64,000 nt of DNA, taken from Aquabacterium sp029268225. Lineage in GTDB: Bacteria; Pseudomonadota; Gammaproteobacteria; Burkholderiales; Burkholderiaceae_C. Below, piece after piece: positions 39,498 through 48,958 of this stretch. The stretch is from NCBI RefSeq assembly GCF_037482285.1, contig NZ_JBBEYB010000004.1:124001-188000 (forward strand), given 5' to 3'. Numbering within the stretch: the stretch's first letter is position 1; every line of letters starts with the position of its first letter. The notes beneath the pieces were generated by a model. That model was not told the DNA's origin. It saw nothing but the letters and a program-made list of their open reading frames with translations, and did not search any database. The translations under genes and the position numbers were made by a program.

Positions 39498-40652
39498 ATG
39501 ACCGACGCTGTGTACCCCACCTACTTCAACGAAACGCACCAGATGGCCCGCACCACGGCGCGGCGCTTCATTGAGCAGGAGGTCAAGCCCCACATCGCCG
39601 AGTGGGAGGAGGCGGGCACCTTTCCGCGCGAGCTCTACCAGAAGGCCGGCGAACTGGGCCTGCTGGGGATCGGGCATCCACAACGCCTGGGCGGTGCCGG
39701 TGAAGAAGATGTGTTTCTCAAGGTCGCTGTCAGCGAAGAGCTGATGCGCAGCACCTCAGGTGGCCTCGTCGCCAGTCTGGGCTCGCTCGACATCGGCCTG
39801 CCGCCTGTCTGGCGAGGCGGCTCACCCGAATTGCAGCAACGCGTGGTGCCCAGCGTCATCGCAGGCGACAAGATCATCTCCTTGGCCATCACCGAGCCCA
39901 GTGGCGGCTCCGACGTGGCCAACCTGCGCACCCGTGCCGTGCGAGATGGTGACCACTACATCGTCAACGGCTCCAAAACCTTCATCACCTCCGGCACCCG
40001 CGCCGACTACTACACCGTGGCCGTGCGCACGGGCGGCGAAGGTTTCACTGGCGTCTCGCTGCTGCTCATCGAGAAAGACACGCCCGGCTTCAGCGTGGGC
40101 CGCAACCTCAAGAAGATGGGCTGGTGGGCCTCGGACACGGCCGAGCTGTTCTTCGAAGACTGCCGTGTGCCGGTCGCCAACCTGATCGGCCCGGAAAACG
40201 CCGGCTTCATGCTGATCATGGCCAACTTCCAGGCCGAACGCCTCTCGCTGGCCATCATGGCCTACATGACGGCCCAGATGGCACTGGAAGCCTGTCTGGA
40301 CTACGTCAAGGACCGCGTCACCTTTGGCAAGCCCTTGGCCAAGCACCAGGTCATTCGCCACAAGCTGGCCGAAATGGCCACCCGCGTCGAAGTGGCCCGC
40401 GAGTACAGCTACCGCGTGGCCGCCCGCATGCAGGCCGGCAAACCGGCCATCAACGAGGTGTGCATGGCCAAGAACTTCGCCACCGACGTGGCCGACTACG
40501 TGACCCACGAAGCCGTGCAGATTTTCGGCGGCATGGGCTACATGCGCGAATCGGTGGTCGAGCGCCTGTACCGTGACAACCGCATCCTGTCGATCGGTGG
40601 CGGCACGCACGAAATCATGAACGAGATCATCATCAAGCAGATGGGCCTGTAA
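39498..40652 (+). CDS. Acyl-CoA dehydrogenase
   Basis: FAD-dependent acyl-CoA dehydrogenase, 384 residues. Blocks ISLAITEPSGGSDVANLRTR, FEDCRVPVANLIG, QAERLSLAIMAYMTAQ, the arginine-containing DRVTFGKPLAKHQVIRHKLAE and QIFGGMGYMRESVVERLYRDNR are all in place. The end reads SIGGGTHEIMNEII. The ATG at 39498, in MTDAVYPTYFNETHQMART, was chosen because homology begins there; the open frame upstream is not supported. The start resembles AtuD-like citronellyl-CoA dehydrogenases, but substrate cannot be settled. A double hairpin terminator follows. Confidence 0.88.
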   Translation: MTDAVYPTYFNETHQMARTTARRFIEQEVKPHIAEWEEAGTFPRELYQKAGELGLLGIGHPQRLGGAGEEDVFLKVAVSEELMRSTSGGLVASLGSLDIGLPPVWRGGSPELQQRVVPSVIAGDKIISLAITEPSGGSDVANLRTRAVRDGDHYIVNGSKTFITSGTRADYYTVAVRTGGEGFTGVSLLLIEKDTPGFSVGRNLKKMGWWASDTAELFFEDCRVPVANLIGPENAGFMLIMANFQAERLSLAIMAYMTAQMALEACLDYVKDRVTFGKPLAKHQVIRHKLAEMATRVEVAREYSYRVAARMQAGKPAINEVCMAKNFATDVADYVTHEAVQIFGGMGYMRESVVERLYRDNRILSIGGGTHEIMNEIIIKQMGL

Positions 40653-40738
40653 GGGGGGCGGAATGTGGGGCCGCCGAGGCCGCGCCGCTGCGGACGTGCG
40701 AGGCGCTCGGTCCGTCGGCAGATCGTGTTGAGGGGGGC

Positions 40739-40800
40739 TCTGTCCGCTACCCGCGGACAGAGGCGATTCGGGCCTCGCCTTCGGGCGGGGCCTTTTTTTT
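40739..40800 (+). terminator. Double-hairpin terminator after the acyl-CoA dehydrogenase
   Basis: First stem TCTGTCCGC (40739-40747), loop TACCC, GCGGACAGA (40753-40761). Second stem GGCCTCGCC (40771-40779), TTCG tetraloop, GGCGGGGCC (40784-40792) with one G-T pair, followed by eight T. Confidence 0.88.
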
Positions 40801-40811
40801 GCCTCGGTGCT

Positions 40812-41714
40812 TCAGCGCAGCGGTGTCGGCAAGGGTCGTGCCGCCAGGTAGGCGCCACCCGACACCAGCACCATGCCCCCGATCAGCCACAGCGTCAGCG
40901 GCTCACCCAGCAGCGGCACGGCCGCCAGACCCACCACCACCGGCACGATGGCCACGATGGCCCCGGTACGCTCGGGCCCCAGGATGGAGATGGCCCGCAG
41001 GAACAGCAGCATGGCCACGATGGTCGTGATCACGCCTTGGTATACCGCCTGCAAGGCCAGCATCGACCAGGGCGCGGCCGCCAGGTTCTTGGGCAGCCAA
41101 AACAGGTAGATCGGGATATAGACCAGGGCCGAGGCGACCGCCAGAAAGCGCGTCAGCAGCCACACATCGAACACCCACTTGCGCACCATCACGCTGTAGG
41201 TGGCCCAGGCCAGCGAGGCACACACCAGCAGCAGGTCACCTTGCAGCGTGCTGGCGCTGGCGGCATGGCTGCCCAGCAACTGCGGGCCAGCCACACAGGT
41301 CACCCCCAAGGCGATCGCCAACAGCCCCCACATGCGCTCACGGCGTGGGCGGGCACCCAGGATCCACCACGCCAGCATCGTGATGATGAAGGGCTGCAGC
41401 CCGGACAGGAACACGCCGCCGTGGGCCGCCGGGGCCCGGCTCAGGCCCGCGTACACCAGGTTCAAAAACAAAAAGCCGCCCGTCAGCGACAAGACCCACA
41501 AACGTGGGTTGCGCCAGGTGCCGGGCGGCAGTTGAAAGCAAAAGGGCAGCAAGACCAGGGCCGCGGTCCCCAGGCGCAAAGCCACCACGTCCCAACTGGT
41601 CAGGGCGTGCTGGCCGGCCACGCGGGCCAGCAACATGAAACCCGCCCAGATCAGCGCGGTGGACAGGGCGGCAAGGTAGCCCTGTAGGGCAGCGGGGCGA
41701 GGTGGTGCATTCAT
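40812..41714 (-). CDS. EamA/DMT-family membrane transporter
   Basis: 300 residues with about ten membrane helices and two EamA repeats (ALQGYLAALSTALIWAGFML... and GDLLLVCASLAWATYSVMV...). The family exports amino acids, nucleosides or other metabolites, and the substrate cannot be read from sequence. An in-frame ATG at 41714 is preferred to an upstream start at 41741 because the first helix then follows a short tail. It shares its strand with maeB upstream (gap 49 bases), and is convergent with the acyl-CoA dehydrogenase. Confidence 0.85.
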   Translation of the reverse strand: MNAPPRPAALQGYLAALSTALIWAGFMLLARVAGQHALTSWDVVALRLGTAALVLLPFCFQLPPGTWRNPRLWVLSLTGGFLFLNLVYAGLSRAPAAHGGVFLSGLQPFIITMLAWWILGARPRRERMWGLLAIALGVTCVAGPQLLGSHAASASTLQGDLLLVCASLAWATYSVMVRKWVFDVWLLTRFLAVASALVYIPIYLFWLPKNLAAAPWSMLALQAVYQGVITTIVAMLLFLRAISILGPERTGAIVAIVPVVVGLAAVPLLGEPLTLWLIGGMVLVSGGAYLAARPLPTPLR

Positions 41715-41763
41715 GGGTGCCGTCAGTCTAGCTTGCGGCACCCGCTGACCTGAATGCAGGGGC

Positions 41764-44058
41764 TTACTTGGTACCGTGCGCGACCGCCACAGCCGTCATG
41801 TTCACGATGCGGCGCACCGTGGCCGACGGGTTGAGGATGTGCACCGGTGCGGCGGCACCCAGCAGGATCGGGCCCACCGTGATGCCATTGCCGCCGGTCA
41901 TCTTCAGCACGTTGAACAGGATGTTGGCGGCATCCAGGTTCGGGCAGATCAGGATGTTGGCGCTGCCATCCAGCGTCGACCCGGGCAGCAGCTTGCTGCG
42001 CACCGCTTCGCTCAGGGCCGCGTCACCCTGCATCTCGCCGTCGGCGGGGATGTGGGGCATGCGGGCCACGAAGATGTCGCGGGCCTGGCGCATCTTGCGC
42101 GCCGACGGACGGCTGCTGGAGCCAAACATCGAGTGCGACAGGAAGGCCACGCGCGGCGGCAGGCCAAAGCGCTGCACCTCTTCCACGGCCATCGCGGCGA
42201 TGTCGGCCAGTTGCTCGGCAGTCGGGTCTTCGTTGACGAAGGTGTCGGCGATGAACAGGTTGTGGTTGTCCAGGATCAGCGCATTCAGTGCGGCCAGACC
42301 ATGGGCGCCCTCGCGCACACCGATCACGTCGCGGATGTGCTCCAGATGGAAGTCGTAGCGGCCGATGACGCCGCAGATCATGCCGTCGGCATCGCCCAGC
42401 TTGACCATCAAGGTGGCGATCAGCGAATTGGAGCGGCGCACCACGACCTTGGCCAGGTCAGGCGAGACGCCGTCGCGGGCCTTGAGCTTGTGATACGTCT
42501 CGTAGTAGCGCTTGAAGCGTTCGTCCTTGGCCGGGTTGACGATCTCGCAGTTCACGCCCGGCTCCAGGCGCAGTCCAGCGCGTTCGATGCGCGCCATGAT
42601 GATGTCAGGACGGCCGACCAAGATGGGTTGGGCGATGCCTTCGTCCACGGCGATCTGGGCCGCGCGCAGCACGCGCTCTTCTTCGCCTTCGGCGTAGGCG
42701 ATGCGCTTGGGCGCGGCCTTGGCACCCAGGAACAGCGGACGCATGAACAGGCCCGTGTTGGTCACGAACTGGGTCAGCGAGTCGCGGTAGGCCTTCAGGT
42801 CGGCGATCGGGCGGGTGGCCACGCCCGAGGCGGCGGCGGCTTCGGCCACTGCCGGCGCGATGCGCAGGATCAGGCGCGAGTCGAACGGCGTCGGGATCAG
42901 GTAGTCCGGGCCGAAGCGCAGTTCGCGACCCGGGTAGGCAGCAGCGACTTCGTCCGAGATCTCGGCCTTGGCCAAGTCTGCGATCTGGCGCACGCAGGCC
43001 AGCTTCATCGCTTCGGTGATCTTGGTGGCGCCGCAGTCGAGCGCGCCACGGAAGATGTAGGGGAAGCACAGGACGTTGTTGACCTGGTTCGGGTAGTCTG
43101 AGCGGCCGGTGGCGATGATGCAGTCCGGGCGGGCAGCCTTGGCCACTTCAGGGCGGATTTCCGGCTCGGGGTTGGCCAGCGCCAGGATCAGCGGCTTGTC
43201 GGCCATGGTCTTGACCATGTCGGCGGTCAGCACGCCGGGAGCCGAGCAGCCCAGGAACACGTCGGCACCATTGACCGCATCGGCCAGGGTGCGGGCCGAG
43301 GTGGTCTGCTGGTAGCGCTGCTTGGAGACGTCGAGCTTGTCGGTGCGCTCGTGGTGGATCACGCCCTTGGAGTCGCACACGAAGATGTTTTCGCGCTTGA
43401 CGCCCAGGCCCACCATCACGTCCAGGCAGGCAATGGCCGCAGCGCCGGCGCCCGAGACGGCCACTTTCACCTGGTCAATCTGTTTGCCCACCAGTTCCAG
43501 GCCGTTCAGCAGGGCGGCGCTCGAGATGATGGCCGTGCCGTGCTGGTCGTCGTGGAAGACGGGGATGTTCATGCGGGCGCTGAGTTCCTTCTCGATGTAG
43601 AAGCACTCGGGCGCCTTGATGTCTTCGAGGTTGATGCCGCCGAGCGTGGGCTCCAGGGCGGCAATGATTTCGATCAGCTTGTCCGGATCGCGTTCGGCCA
43701 GTTCGATGTCGAAGACGTCAACACCGGCGAACTTCTTGAACAGACAGCCCTTGCCTTCCATCACCGGCTTGGAAGCCAGCGGGCCGATGTCGCCCAGACC
43801 CAGCACCGCGGTGCCGTTGGTGATCACGGCGACCAGGTTGCCGCGCGACGTGTAGTCGAAGGCCTTGCCCGGGTCCTGCTCGATGGCCAGGCAGGGGTAG
43901 GCCACGCCGGGCGAGTAGGCCAGGGCCAAGTCGCGCTGGTTGGACAGCGGCTTGGTGGGGGTCACCGAGATCTTGCCGCGGGTCGGCAGGCGGTGGTATT
44001 CGTTGGCGGCGTCGCGCAGGGACTGTTCGGCGTCGGACAAGGGCTTATCAGAACTCAT
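41764..44058 (-). CDS. maeB: NADP-dependent malic enzyme with C-terminal phosphotransacetylase domain
   Basis: Oxidative decarboxylation of malate to pyruvate, giving NADPH. 764 residues, the MaeB hybrid layout. Malic domain (about 1-425): AYSPGVAYPCLAI, AVITNGTAVLGLGDIGPLA, the metal-binding FHDDQHGTAI, and NAD(P)-binding VAVSGAGAAAIA. The phosphotransacetylase-like part (about 430-764) includes GDADGMICG and ANILICPNLDAANILFNVLK and usually regulates rather than catalyses. An alternative fate is anaplerosis control during growth on acetyl-CoA-yielding substrates such as leucine, in keeping with the neighbouring liu genes. Confidence 0.95.
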   Translation of the reverse strand: MSSDKPLSDAEQSLRDAANEYHRLPTRGKISVTPTKPLSNQRDLALAYSPGVAYPCLAIEQDPGKAFDYTSRGNLVAVITNGTAVLGLGDIGPLASKPVMEGKGCLFKKFAGVDVFDIELAERDPDKLIEIIAALEPTLGGINLEDIKAPECFYIEKELSARMNIPVFHDDQHGTAIISSAALLNGLELVGKQIDQVKVAVSGAGAAAIACLDVMVGLGVKRENIFVCDSKGVIHHERTDKLDVSKQRYQQTTSARTLADAVNGADVFLGCSAPGVLTADMVKTMADKPLILALANPEPEIRPEVAKAARPDCIIATGRSDYPNQVNNVLCFPYIFRGALDCGATKITEAMKLACVRQIADLAKAEISDEVAAAYPGRELRFGPDYLIPTPFDSRLILRIAPAVAEAAAASGVATRPIADLKAYRDSLTQFVTNTGLFMRPLFLGAKAAPKRIAYAEGEEERVLRAAQIAVDEGIAQPILVGRPDIIMARIERAGLRLEPGVNCEIVNPAKDERFKRYYETYHKLKARDGVSPDLAKVVVRRSNSLIATLMVKLGDADGMICGVIGRYDFHLEHIRDVIGVREGAHGLAALNALILDNHNLFIADTFVNEDPTAEQLADIAAMAVEEVQRFGLPPRVAFLSHSMFGSSSRPSARKMRQARDIFVARMPHIPADGEMQGDAALSEAVRSKLLPGSTLDGSANILICPNLDAANILFNVLKMTGGNGITVGPILLGAAAPVHILNPSATVRRIVNMTAVAVAHGTK

Positions 44059-44129
44059 GATCGTCTATTTCACGCGGAGAGGGCGACGATGGTACGACAT
44101 CTGCCCGGGGTGCCACGCTTCGGTGAGGT

Positions 44130-44153
44130 TCCCCCTGACCCGACTTAGGGGGA
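44130..44153. repeat. Inverted repeat between maeB and the GGDEF-EAL gene
   Basis: TCCCCCT (44130-44136), 10 bases, AGGGGGA (44147-44153), perfect 7-base arms in the 204-base divergent promoter region. It could be an operator for either gene. No other motif in this spacer was convincing. Confidence 0.4.
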
Positions 44154-44262
44154 TGAGGGCAGAGATTTCCCCTGTTTCCCGTGCTGAAATCGCGTTTGCG
44201 AGCCTGCGGGCCCGCGAACAGCGGCCTTATCGGGTTACGCTGACCACATGTTTTGGGCATGA

Positions 44263-46644
44263 ATGGCAGGGATGTACCAGGCACACGATTCCGGTAAGCA
44301 ACAGTGGCCGCAAGGTTGGGCGCAGTGGCGTCATGACGTGGTGCCCAGTGAGGCCGTCGATGGCCCTCTGGCCGCTCATTTCCGTGCCCGTCAGATCAAG
44401 GCACTGGTGCGCATGTTGCCCCTGGTCACGGCGGGCAATGCGGTCAATGTCATGGGCATCTCGTGGGTGTTCTGGGGGCGACTGCCTCACCTGATCCTGG
44501 CCCTGTGGTGCTTTGCCGTGGTGCTGTCCTTGCCGGTGGCCGCGGTGTGGTGGCGCCGCCTGATTCGCAAGGCGCCTCGCCCGGTCGCCACGCGCGGTGC
44601 CGCCCGGCTCATCGTGGCGCAGGTGGTGTTCTTCGCGGTGCTGTGGTCGGTGCTGCCTGCCATGGTGTTTCCCGATGCCGATCATGCAGGTTCGCTGCTG
44701 ATTGCGGCCGTGGTGGTGGGCACCATCTGCGGTGGCGCGTTCCTGCTCAGTCCCATGGTGCCGGTGGCATGGGCCTTCGTGCTGACCCTGTCCGTGGCGA
44801 GCATCGTGGGGCTGGCCCGCTCTGGCGTGGCCGACAACCACACCTTGCTGGCCCTGCTGGTTGTGTACGCCGTGATCATGTGCGCCGTGAGCTATGCCAG
44901 CGGCAAAGTCTTCGTCAGCCGCTTGCGCGCCGAGGCCGAGACCGATCGCCAGAAGCAGCTGATCGACCTGCTGTTGCGCGATTTCGAAGAGCACGCCTCC
45001 GACTGGTTGTGGGAGGTCTCGCCCACGGGTCACCTGCGTCACGTCTCAGGGCGTCTGTCCGAGTCCTTCGGCCTGCCCGCCAAGCAGCTCTTGCAACAAT
45101 CCTTCACCGAGTTGCTGGCCCTGATGGTGCCGCCTGACGACGACGAGGCAACCGAGGCCTTGAACCGGCTCACCACCTGCCTGCGCATGGGCCAGCCCTT
45201 CCGTGATCTGGAGATCCCGGTGGAGGTGGCCCACGAGATTCACTGGTGGTCCTTGTCGGCCAAACCCTTGTTCGACGACAAGGGCCGGGCGGCGGGCTGG
45301 CGGGGTGTGGGCTCCGACATCACCCACACCCGTCAGGCGCGCGATGAGTTGGCCCGTCTGGCCAATTACGACGCGCTCACCGGACTGGCCAACCGCCATC
45401 GCTTCAGCACCGAACTGGAGCGACTCAAGGCCGCCCCCGACGCCGAGCCACGTCCGTGTGCGCTGCTGTTCCTTGACCTCGACAACTTCAAGCACATCAA
45501 CGACTCGCTGGGACACAGCGTCGGCGATCAGTTGCTGCGTCGGGTCGGTGGCCGTCTCAAGACCATCCTGGCCGAGGGCGACCTGTTGGCCCGCTTGGGG
45601 GGCGACGAATTCGCATTGCTGACCTGGCGTTACACCAGCCCCAAGAAGTCGGGCGCGCTGGCCGAGCGCCTGCTCAACCTGCTCAGCGAACCCATCCAGC
45701 TCGATGACGTGCTCGTGGAGGTGCGTGCCAGCATCGGCGTGGCGCTGGCGCCGCGTGACGGGCGTGATCCGCAGTCTTTGCTCCAGTGTGCCGACCTGGC
45801 CTTGTACGCTGCCAAGGCGGCTGGCCGCAACACCTTCCGCTTCTTCGACATCGGCTTGGCCGACAGCGCCCGTGCCCGCGTGCGTTTGCAAAATGAACTC
45901 GGCCAGGCGCTCGCGGCCGAGCAGTTCCAGCTGTACTTCCAGCCCCAGATGCACCTTGACAGTGGTGAGGTCATCGGCTTTGAGGCCTTGGTGCGCTGGC
46001 AGCATTCTGAGCGGGGGTTGATCGGTCCGGGTGAGTTCATCCCTGTGGCCGAAGAGACTGGTCAGATCGTGCCACTGGGCAACTGGGTGCTGCGCGAGGC
46101 GTGCCTGGCCGCCGCCAAGTGGCCGGAAGCGTTGCGTGTGGCCGTCAACCTGTCTGCGGTGCAGTTCCGAAGTTCGGCGGTGCTCGATCTGGTGGACGAG
46201 GCTCTCTACATCAGTGGACTGGCTCCGGAGCGTCTGGAGTTGGAAATCACCGAGTCTGCGCTGATCGAAGACCACGACGGTGCCCAGGCCACGCTGATGG
46301 CCTTGCGCGCGCGTGGCGTGCGGGTGGCCATGGACGATTTCGGCACCGGCTACTCCTCCCTGGCCTATCTGCGCCGCTTCCCGCTCGACAAGCTCAAGAT
46401 CGACGGCATGTTCGTGCGCTCGCTCGACAGTGACCAGGACGCTCAGGCGGTGGTCACGGCCATCATCACGCTGGCCCAGGCTCTGCGCCTGGACATCACC
46501 GCCGAAGGGGTGGAGACCGCCGAACAGCTGGTCATGTTGCGTGCGCTGGGGTGTGGCGACGTGCAGGGCTTCCTGATCTCGCGCCCCATGCCGGCACAGG
46601 AGGTGGCGGCTTACCTGGAGCGCACCAACATGAGCTTGGCTTGA
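44263..46644 (+). CDS. Membrane GGDEF-EAL protein with PAS domain
   Basis: 793 residues: a membrane region of about six helices (residues 45-225), a PAS domain (about 240-355, starting HASDWLWEVSPTGHL), GGDEF (about 360-525) and EAL (about 540-790). GGDEF is intact (RLGGDEFALL) but the inhibitory-site arginine is absent (AEGD where RxxD is expected). The EAL domain keeps GFEALVRW, ELEITES, DDFGTGYSSLAYL and ITAEGVETAEQ, so phosphodiesterase activity is plausible. Which activity dominates cannot be told. No strong ribosome binding site is seen before the ATG at 44263; another in-frame ATG lies at 44272. Confidence 0.92.
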   Translation: MAGMYQAHDSGKQQWPQGWAQWRHDVVPSEAVDGPLAAHFRARQIKALVRMLPLVTAGNAVNVMGISWVFWGRLPHLILALWCFAVVLSLPVAAVWWRRLIRKAPRPVATRGAARLIVAQVVFFAVLWSVLPAMVFPDADHAGSLLIAAVVVGTICGGAFLLSPMVPVAWAFVLTLSVASIVGLARSGVADNHTLLALLVVYAVIMCAVSYASGKVFVSRLRAEAETDRQKQLIDLLLRDFEEHASDWLWEVSPTGHLRHVSGRLSESFGLPAKQLLQQSFTELLALMVPPDDDEATEALNRLTTCLRMGQPFRDLEIPVEVAHEIHWWSLSAKPLFDDKGRAAGWRGVGSDITHTRQARDELARLANYDALTGLANRHRFSTELERLKAAPDAEPRPCALLFLDLDNFKHINDSLGHSVGDQLLRRVGGRLKTILAEGDLLARLGGDEFALLTWRYTSPKKSGALAERLLNLLSEPIQLDDVLVEVRASIGVALAPRDGRDPQSLLQCADLALYAAKAAGRNTFRFFDIGLADSARARVRLQNELGQALAAEQFQLYFQPQMHLDSGEVIGFEALVRWQHSERGLIGPGEFIPVAEETGQIVPLGNWVLREACLAAAKWPEALRVAVNLSAVQFRSSAVLDLVDEALYISGLAPERLELEITESALIEDHDGAQATLMALRARGVRVAMDDFGTGYSSLAYLRRFPLDKLKIDGMFVRSLDSDQDAQAVVTAIITLAQALRLDITAEGVETAEQLVMLRALGCGDVQGFLISRPMPAQEVAAYLERTNMSLA

Positions 46645-46694
46645 GGTGCCGGTTCCTGCCGCGCGCCATCGGCGATCAGGCATCAGGGAAAGCG

Positions 46695-46726
46695 AGAACC
46701 CCGACTCGTGGTGTCACCGGGGTTCT
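46695..46726 (+). terminator. Possible terminator after the GGDEF-EAL gene
   Basis: AGAACCCCG (46695-46703), a 14-base loop, CGGGGTTCT (46718-46726), then GACGCGTTTT. The arms pair perfectly, but the loop is large and the T run short and delayed. Confidence 0.4.
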
Positions 46727-46818
46727 GACGCGTTTTCGCCCAAGTGCCGCTGCTACATTGGGGCGCTACGAGGCTTCCCGCTAGGGGGGCCCCGATGTGT
46801 TGATGCGAGGACCATGTG

Positions 46819-47631
46819 ATGACGAGAATGCGTGATGTGCTGAAGTGGTTGATGACCACGATGTTGATGGCTTGCAGCCTGGGTGCCTGGGCTGCAGAGG
46901 ACAGTGCTTACGTGCTGGGCGCGGGTGACCAGATTCGGGTCACGGTGTACCAGAACCCGGACTTGCTGGTCGAAACCCGCATCCCTGAAGGCGGGGTGAT
47001 CTCCTACCCCTTGCTGGGCAGTGTGCAGATCGGTGGGCTCACCGTGTCGGACGCCGAGAAGAAGATCGCCAAAGGCCTGAAGGATGGCAACTTCCTCAAG
47101 CAGCCTCAGGTCGCGATCCTGGTGATCGCCGTGAAGGCCAACCAGGTGTCGGTGCTGGGGCAGGTGAACCGTCCGGGTCGTTATCCGCTGGAAGCGGGCA
47201 ACTCGCGACTGAGCGAAGTCTTGGCGCTGGCCGGCGGCATCGTGCCGGGCGTGGGCTCTGACATCGTGGTGGTGTCGGGCACGCGAGAGGGCAAGCCTTT
47301 CCGCCTGGAAGTGGACTTCCCCAAGGTATTTGCCAGCCAGGGCACGGTCGAAGACATGCAGCTGCAAAACGGCGACAGCATCTGGGTGGACCGCGCCCCC
47401 CAGATTTATGTGTATGGCGAAGTGCAGCGTCCTGGCGCTCAGGTGCTGGTGCGTGACACCACCGTGCTGCAGGCGCTGGCGACCGCCGGTGGCTTGACCC
47501 TGCGCGGCACCGAGCGCGGCATCAAAGTGCACCGCCGCGATGCGTCGGGCAAGGTCAAGATCATCGAGCCGGGCATGAACGACAAGCTTCAGCCGTCCGA
47601 CATCATCTACATCAAGGAAAGCCTGTTCTGA
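46819..47631 (+). CDS. EpsE-type polysaccharide export protein
   Basis: 270 residues. A signal peptide (about 1-26, ending GAWAAED) is followed by a polysaccharide export domain beginning YVLGAGDQIRVTVYQNPDL, then two SLBB-type units (VSVLGQVNRPGRYPL; IYVYGEVQRPGAQVL). It fits the periplasmic/outer-membrane Wza-like proteins called EpsE in exosortase-linked exopolysaccharide clusters. The ATG at 46819 has GAGG at 46807-46810. Oddly, no chain-length protein, kinase, glycosyltransferase or exosortase gene lies beside it: it stands alone between two terminators. Confidence 0.85.
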   Translation: MTRMRDVLKWLMTTMLMACSLGAWAAEDSAYVLGAGDQIRVTVYQNPDLLVETRIPEGGVISYPLLGSVQIGGLTVSDAEKKIAKGLKDGNFLKQPQVAILVIAVKANQVSVLGQVNRPGRYPLEAGNSRLSEVLALAGGIVPGVGSDIVVVSGTREGKPFRLEVDFPKVFASQGTVEDMQLQNGDSIWVDRAPQIYVYGEVQRPGAQVLVRDTTVLQALATAGGLTLRGTERGIKVHRRDASGKVKIIEPGMNDKLQPSDIIYIKESLF

Positions 47632-47661
47632 TCAGGCGCTTTCCCGCTTTGACCCGTATGC

Positions 47662-47687
47662 AGGCCTGAGGTGACTCAGGCCTTTTT
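47662..47687 (+). terminator. Rho-independent terminator after the export protein gene
   Basis: AGGCCTGAG (47662-47670), loop GTGA, CTCAGGCCT (47675-47683), perfect 9-base stem, running into five T. Confidence 0.85.
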
Positions 47688-47692
47688 CATGG

Positions 47693-48958
47693 TCAGGCCT
47701 TCTTTTCCCACGCCACGGCGTAGAAGCCGTCGGTGGCATGGCGGTGCGGCCACAGGCGCAGGTGGCCGGCCGGTGTGACCAGCGTCTCGGCCTGGGCCAC
47801 GCCCATCTTCTCCAGTTGTTCCTTCGCGTCCAGCAGCACGAAGTCCGGGTGGCTTTCGCTGAAGGCGTTGGCAATGACCTCGTTCTCGGCGGGCATCAGG
47901 CTGCAGGTGGCGTACACCAGACGGCCACCCGGCTTGAGCAGGCGGGCGGCACTGTTCAGGATGGATGTCTGCTTGGCTTGCAACTGCTCGATGGCCTTGG
48001 GGCTTTGACGCCACTTCAGGTCGGGGTTGCGGCGCAGGGTGCCCAGGCCCGAACAGGGCGCATCGACCAGCACGCGATCGATCTTGCCGCGCAGGCGCTT
48101 GATGCGGTCGTCGTTTTCGTGCGCAATCTGGGTCGCGTACACGTTCGACAGGCCGCTGCGCGCCAGGCGCGGCTTGAGGTTATCCAGGCGGTGGCCGGAG
48201 ATGTCGAAGGCGTACAGGCGGCCCGTGTTGCGCATCATCGCGCCCAGGGCCAGGGTCTTGCCGCCGGCGCCGGCGCAGAAGTCCACCACCATTTCACCGC
48301 GCTTGGCACCTGTCAGCAGGGCCAGCAGTTGGCTGCCTTCGTCCTGCACTTCCACTTCGCCACCGGTGTAGAGCGCCAGCTTTTGCAGCGCCGGCTTGCC
48401 CTGGATGCGCAGGCCAATGGGCGAGTAGGGCGTCGGTTCGGCGTGGATGTTGGCGGCGGCCAGGGCCTCGATCACGGCTTCGCGCTTGTTCTTGATCGCG
48501 TTGACGCGCAGGTCCAGCGGGGCGCCGGCCGAGAAGGTGGCCACCAGGGCCCAGAACTCTTCATCGCTCAGCTGCGCGCGCAGGCTGTTGGACAGCCAGT
48601 CGGGCAGGTTGTGGCGCAGCTTGTCGGGCATCGCACTGCGGTCCACGGCCTGGGTGCGTTCCAGCCATTGGGCCTCGTCGGCGGTCATGCCCTTTTTCAG
48701 GACATGGGGTTCACCTTGCCAGGCCAGCAGCACCAGTCGGCGCTCCATCGGGCCGTGACCGGACTGGGCCAGGTTGGCCCACAGCAGGCGCTGGCGCAGC
48801 ACCGCGTAGGCGGTTTCGGCCAGAGCGTGGCGTTCGCGCTGCCCCAGCTCCTTGTGGCTGCGGAAGAAGTACGAGACGATGCTGTCGGCCGGGGCGTCGA
48901 GCTTGAGCACCTCACGGACGAGTTGCGTGGTGAGGTCGAGGAGGGCGTTCGGATGCAT
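47693..48958 (-). CDS. RsmB/NOP-family RNA cytosine-5 methyltransferase
   Basis: 421 residues, SAM-dependent. The N-terminal NusB-like part is followed by the methyltransferase domain: VVDFCAGAGGKTLALGAMM (SAM-binding), the motif IV cysteine in VDAPCSGLGTLRRNP, and the catalytic motif VI cysteine in YATCSLMPAENE. Both cysteines of the m5C mechanism are present. It is probably a 16S rRNA methyltransferase, but which cytosine cannot be told; homology to RsmB is at family level. The first 47 bases overlap the end of the desaturase-like gene on the same strand. Confidence 0.9.
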   Translation of the reverse strand: MHPNALLDLTTQLVREVLKLDAPADSIVSYFFRSHKELGQRERHALAETAYAVLRQRLLWANLAQSGHGPMERRLVLLAWQGEPHVLKKGMTADEAQWLERTQAVDRSAMPDKLRHNLPDWLSNSLRAQLSDEEFWALVATFSAGAPLDLRVNAIKNKREAVIEALAAANIHAEPTPYSPIGLRIQGKPALQKLALYTGGEVEVQDEGSQLLALLTGAKRGEMVVDFCAGAGGKTLALGAMMRNTGRLYAFDISGHRLDNLKPRLARSGLSNVYATQIAHENDDRIKRLRGKIDRVLVDAPCSGLGTLRRNPDLKWRQSPKAIEQLQAKQTSILNSAARLLKPGGRLVYATCSLMPAENEVIANAFSESHPDFVLLDAKEQLEKMGVAQAETLVTPAGHLRLWPHRHATDGFYAVAWEKKA

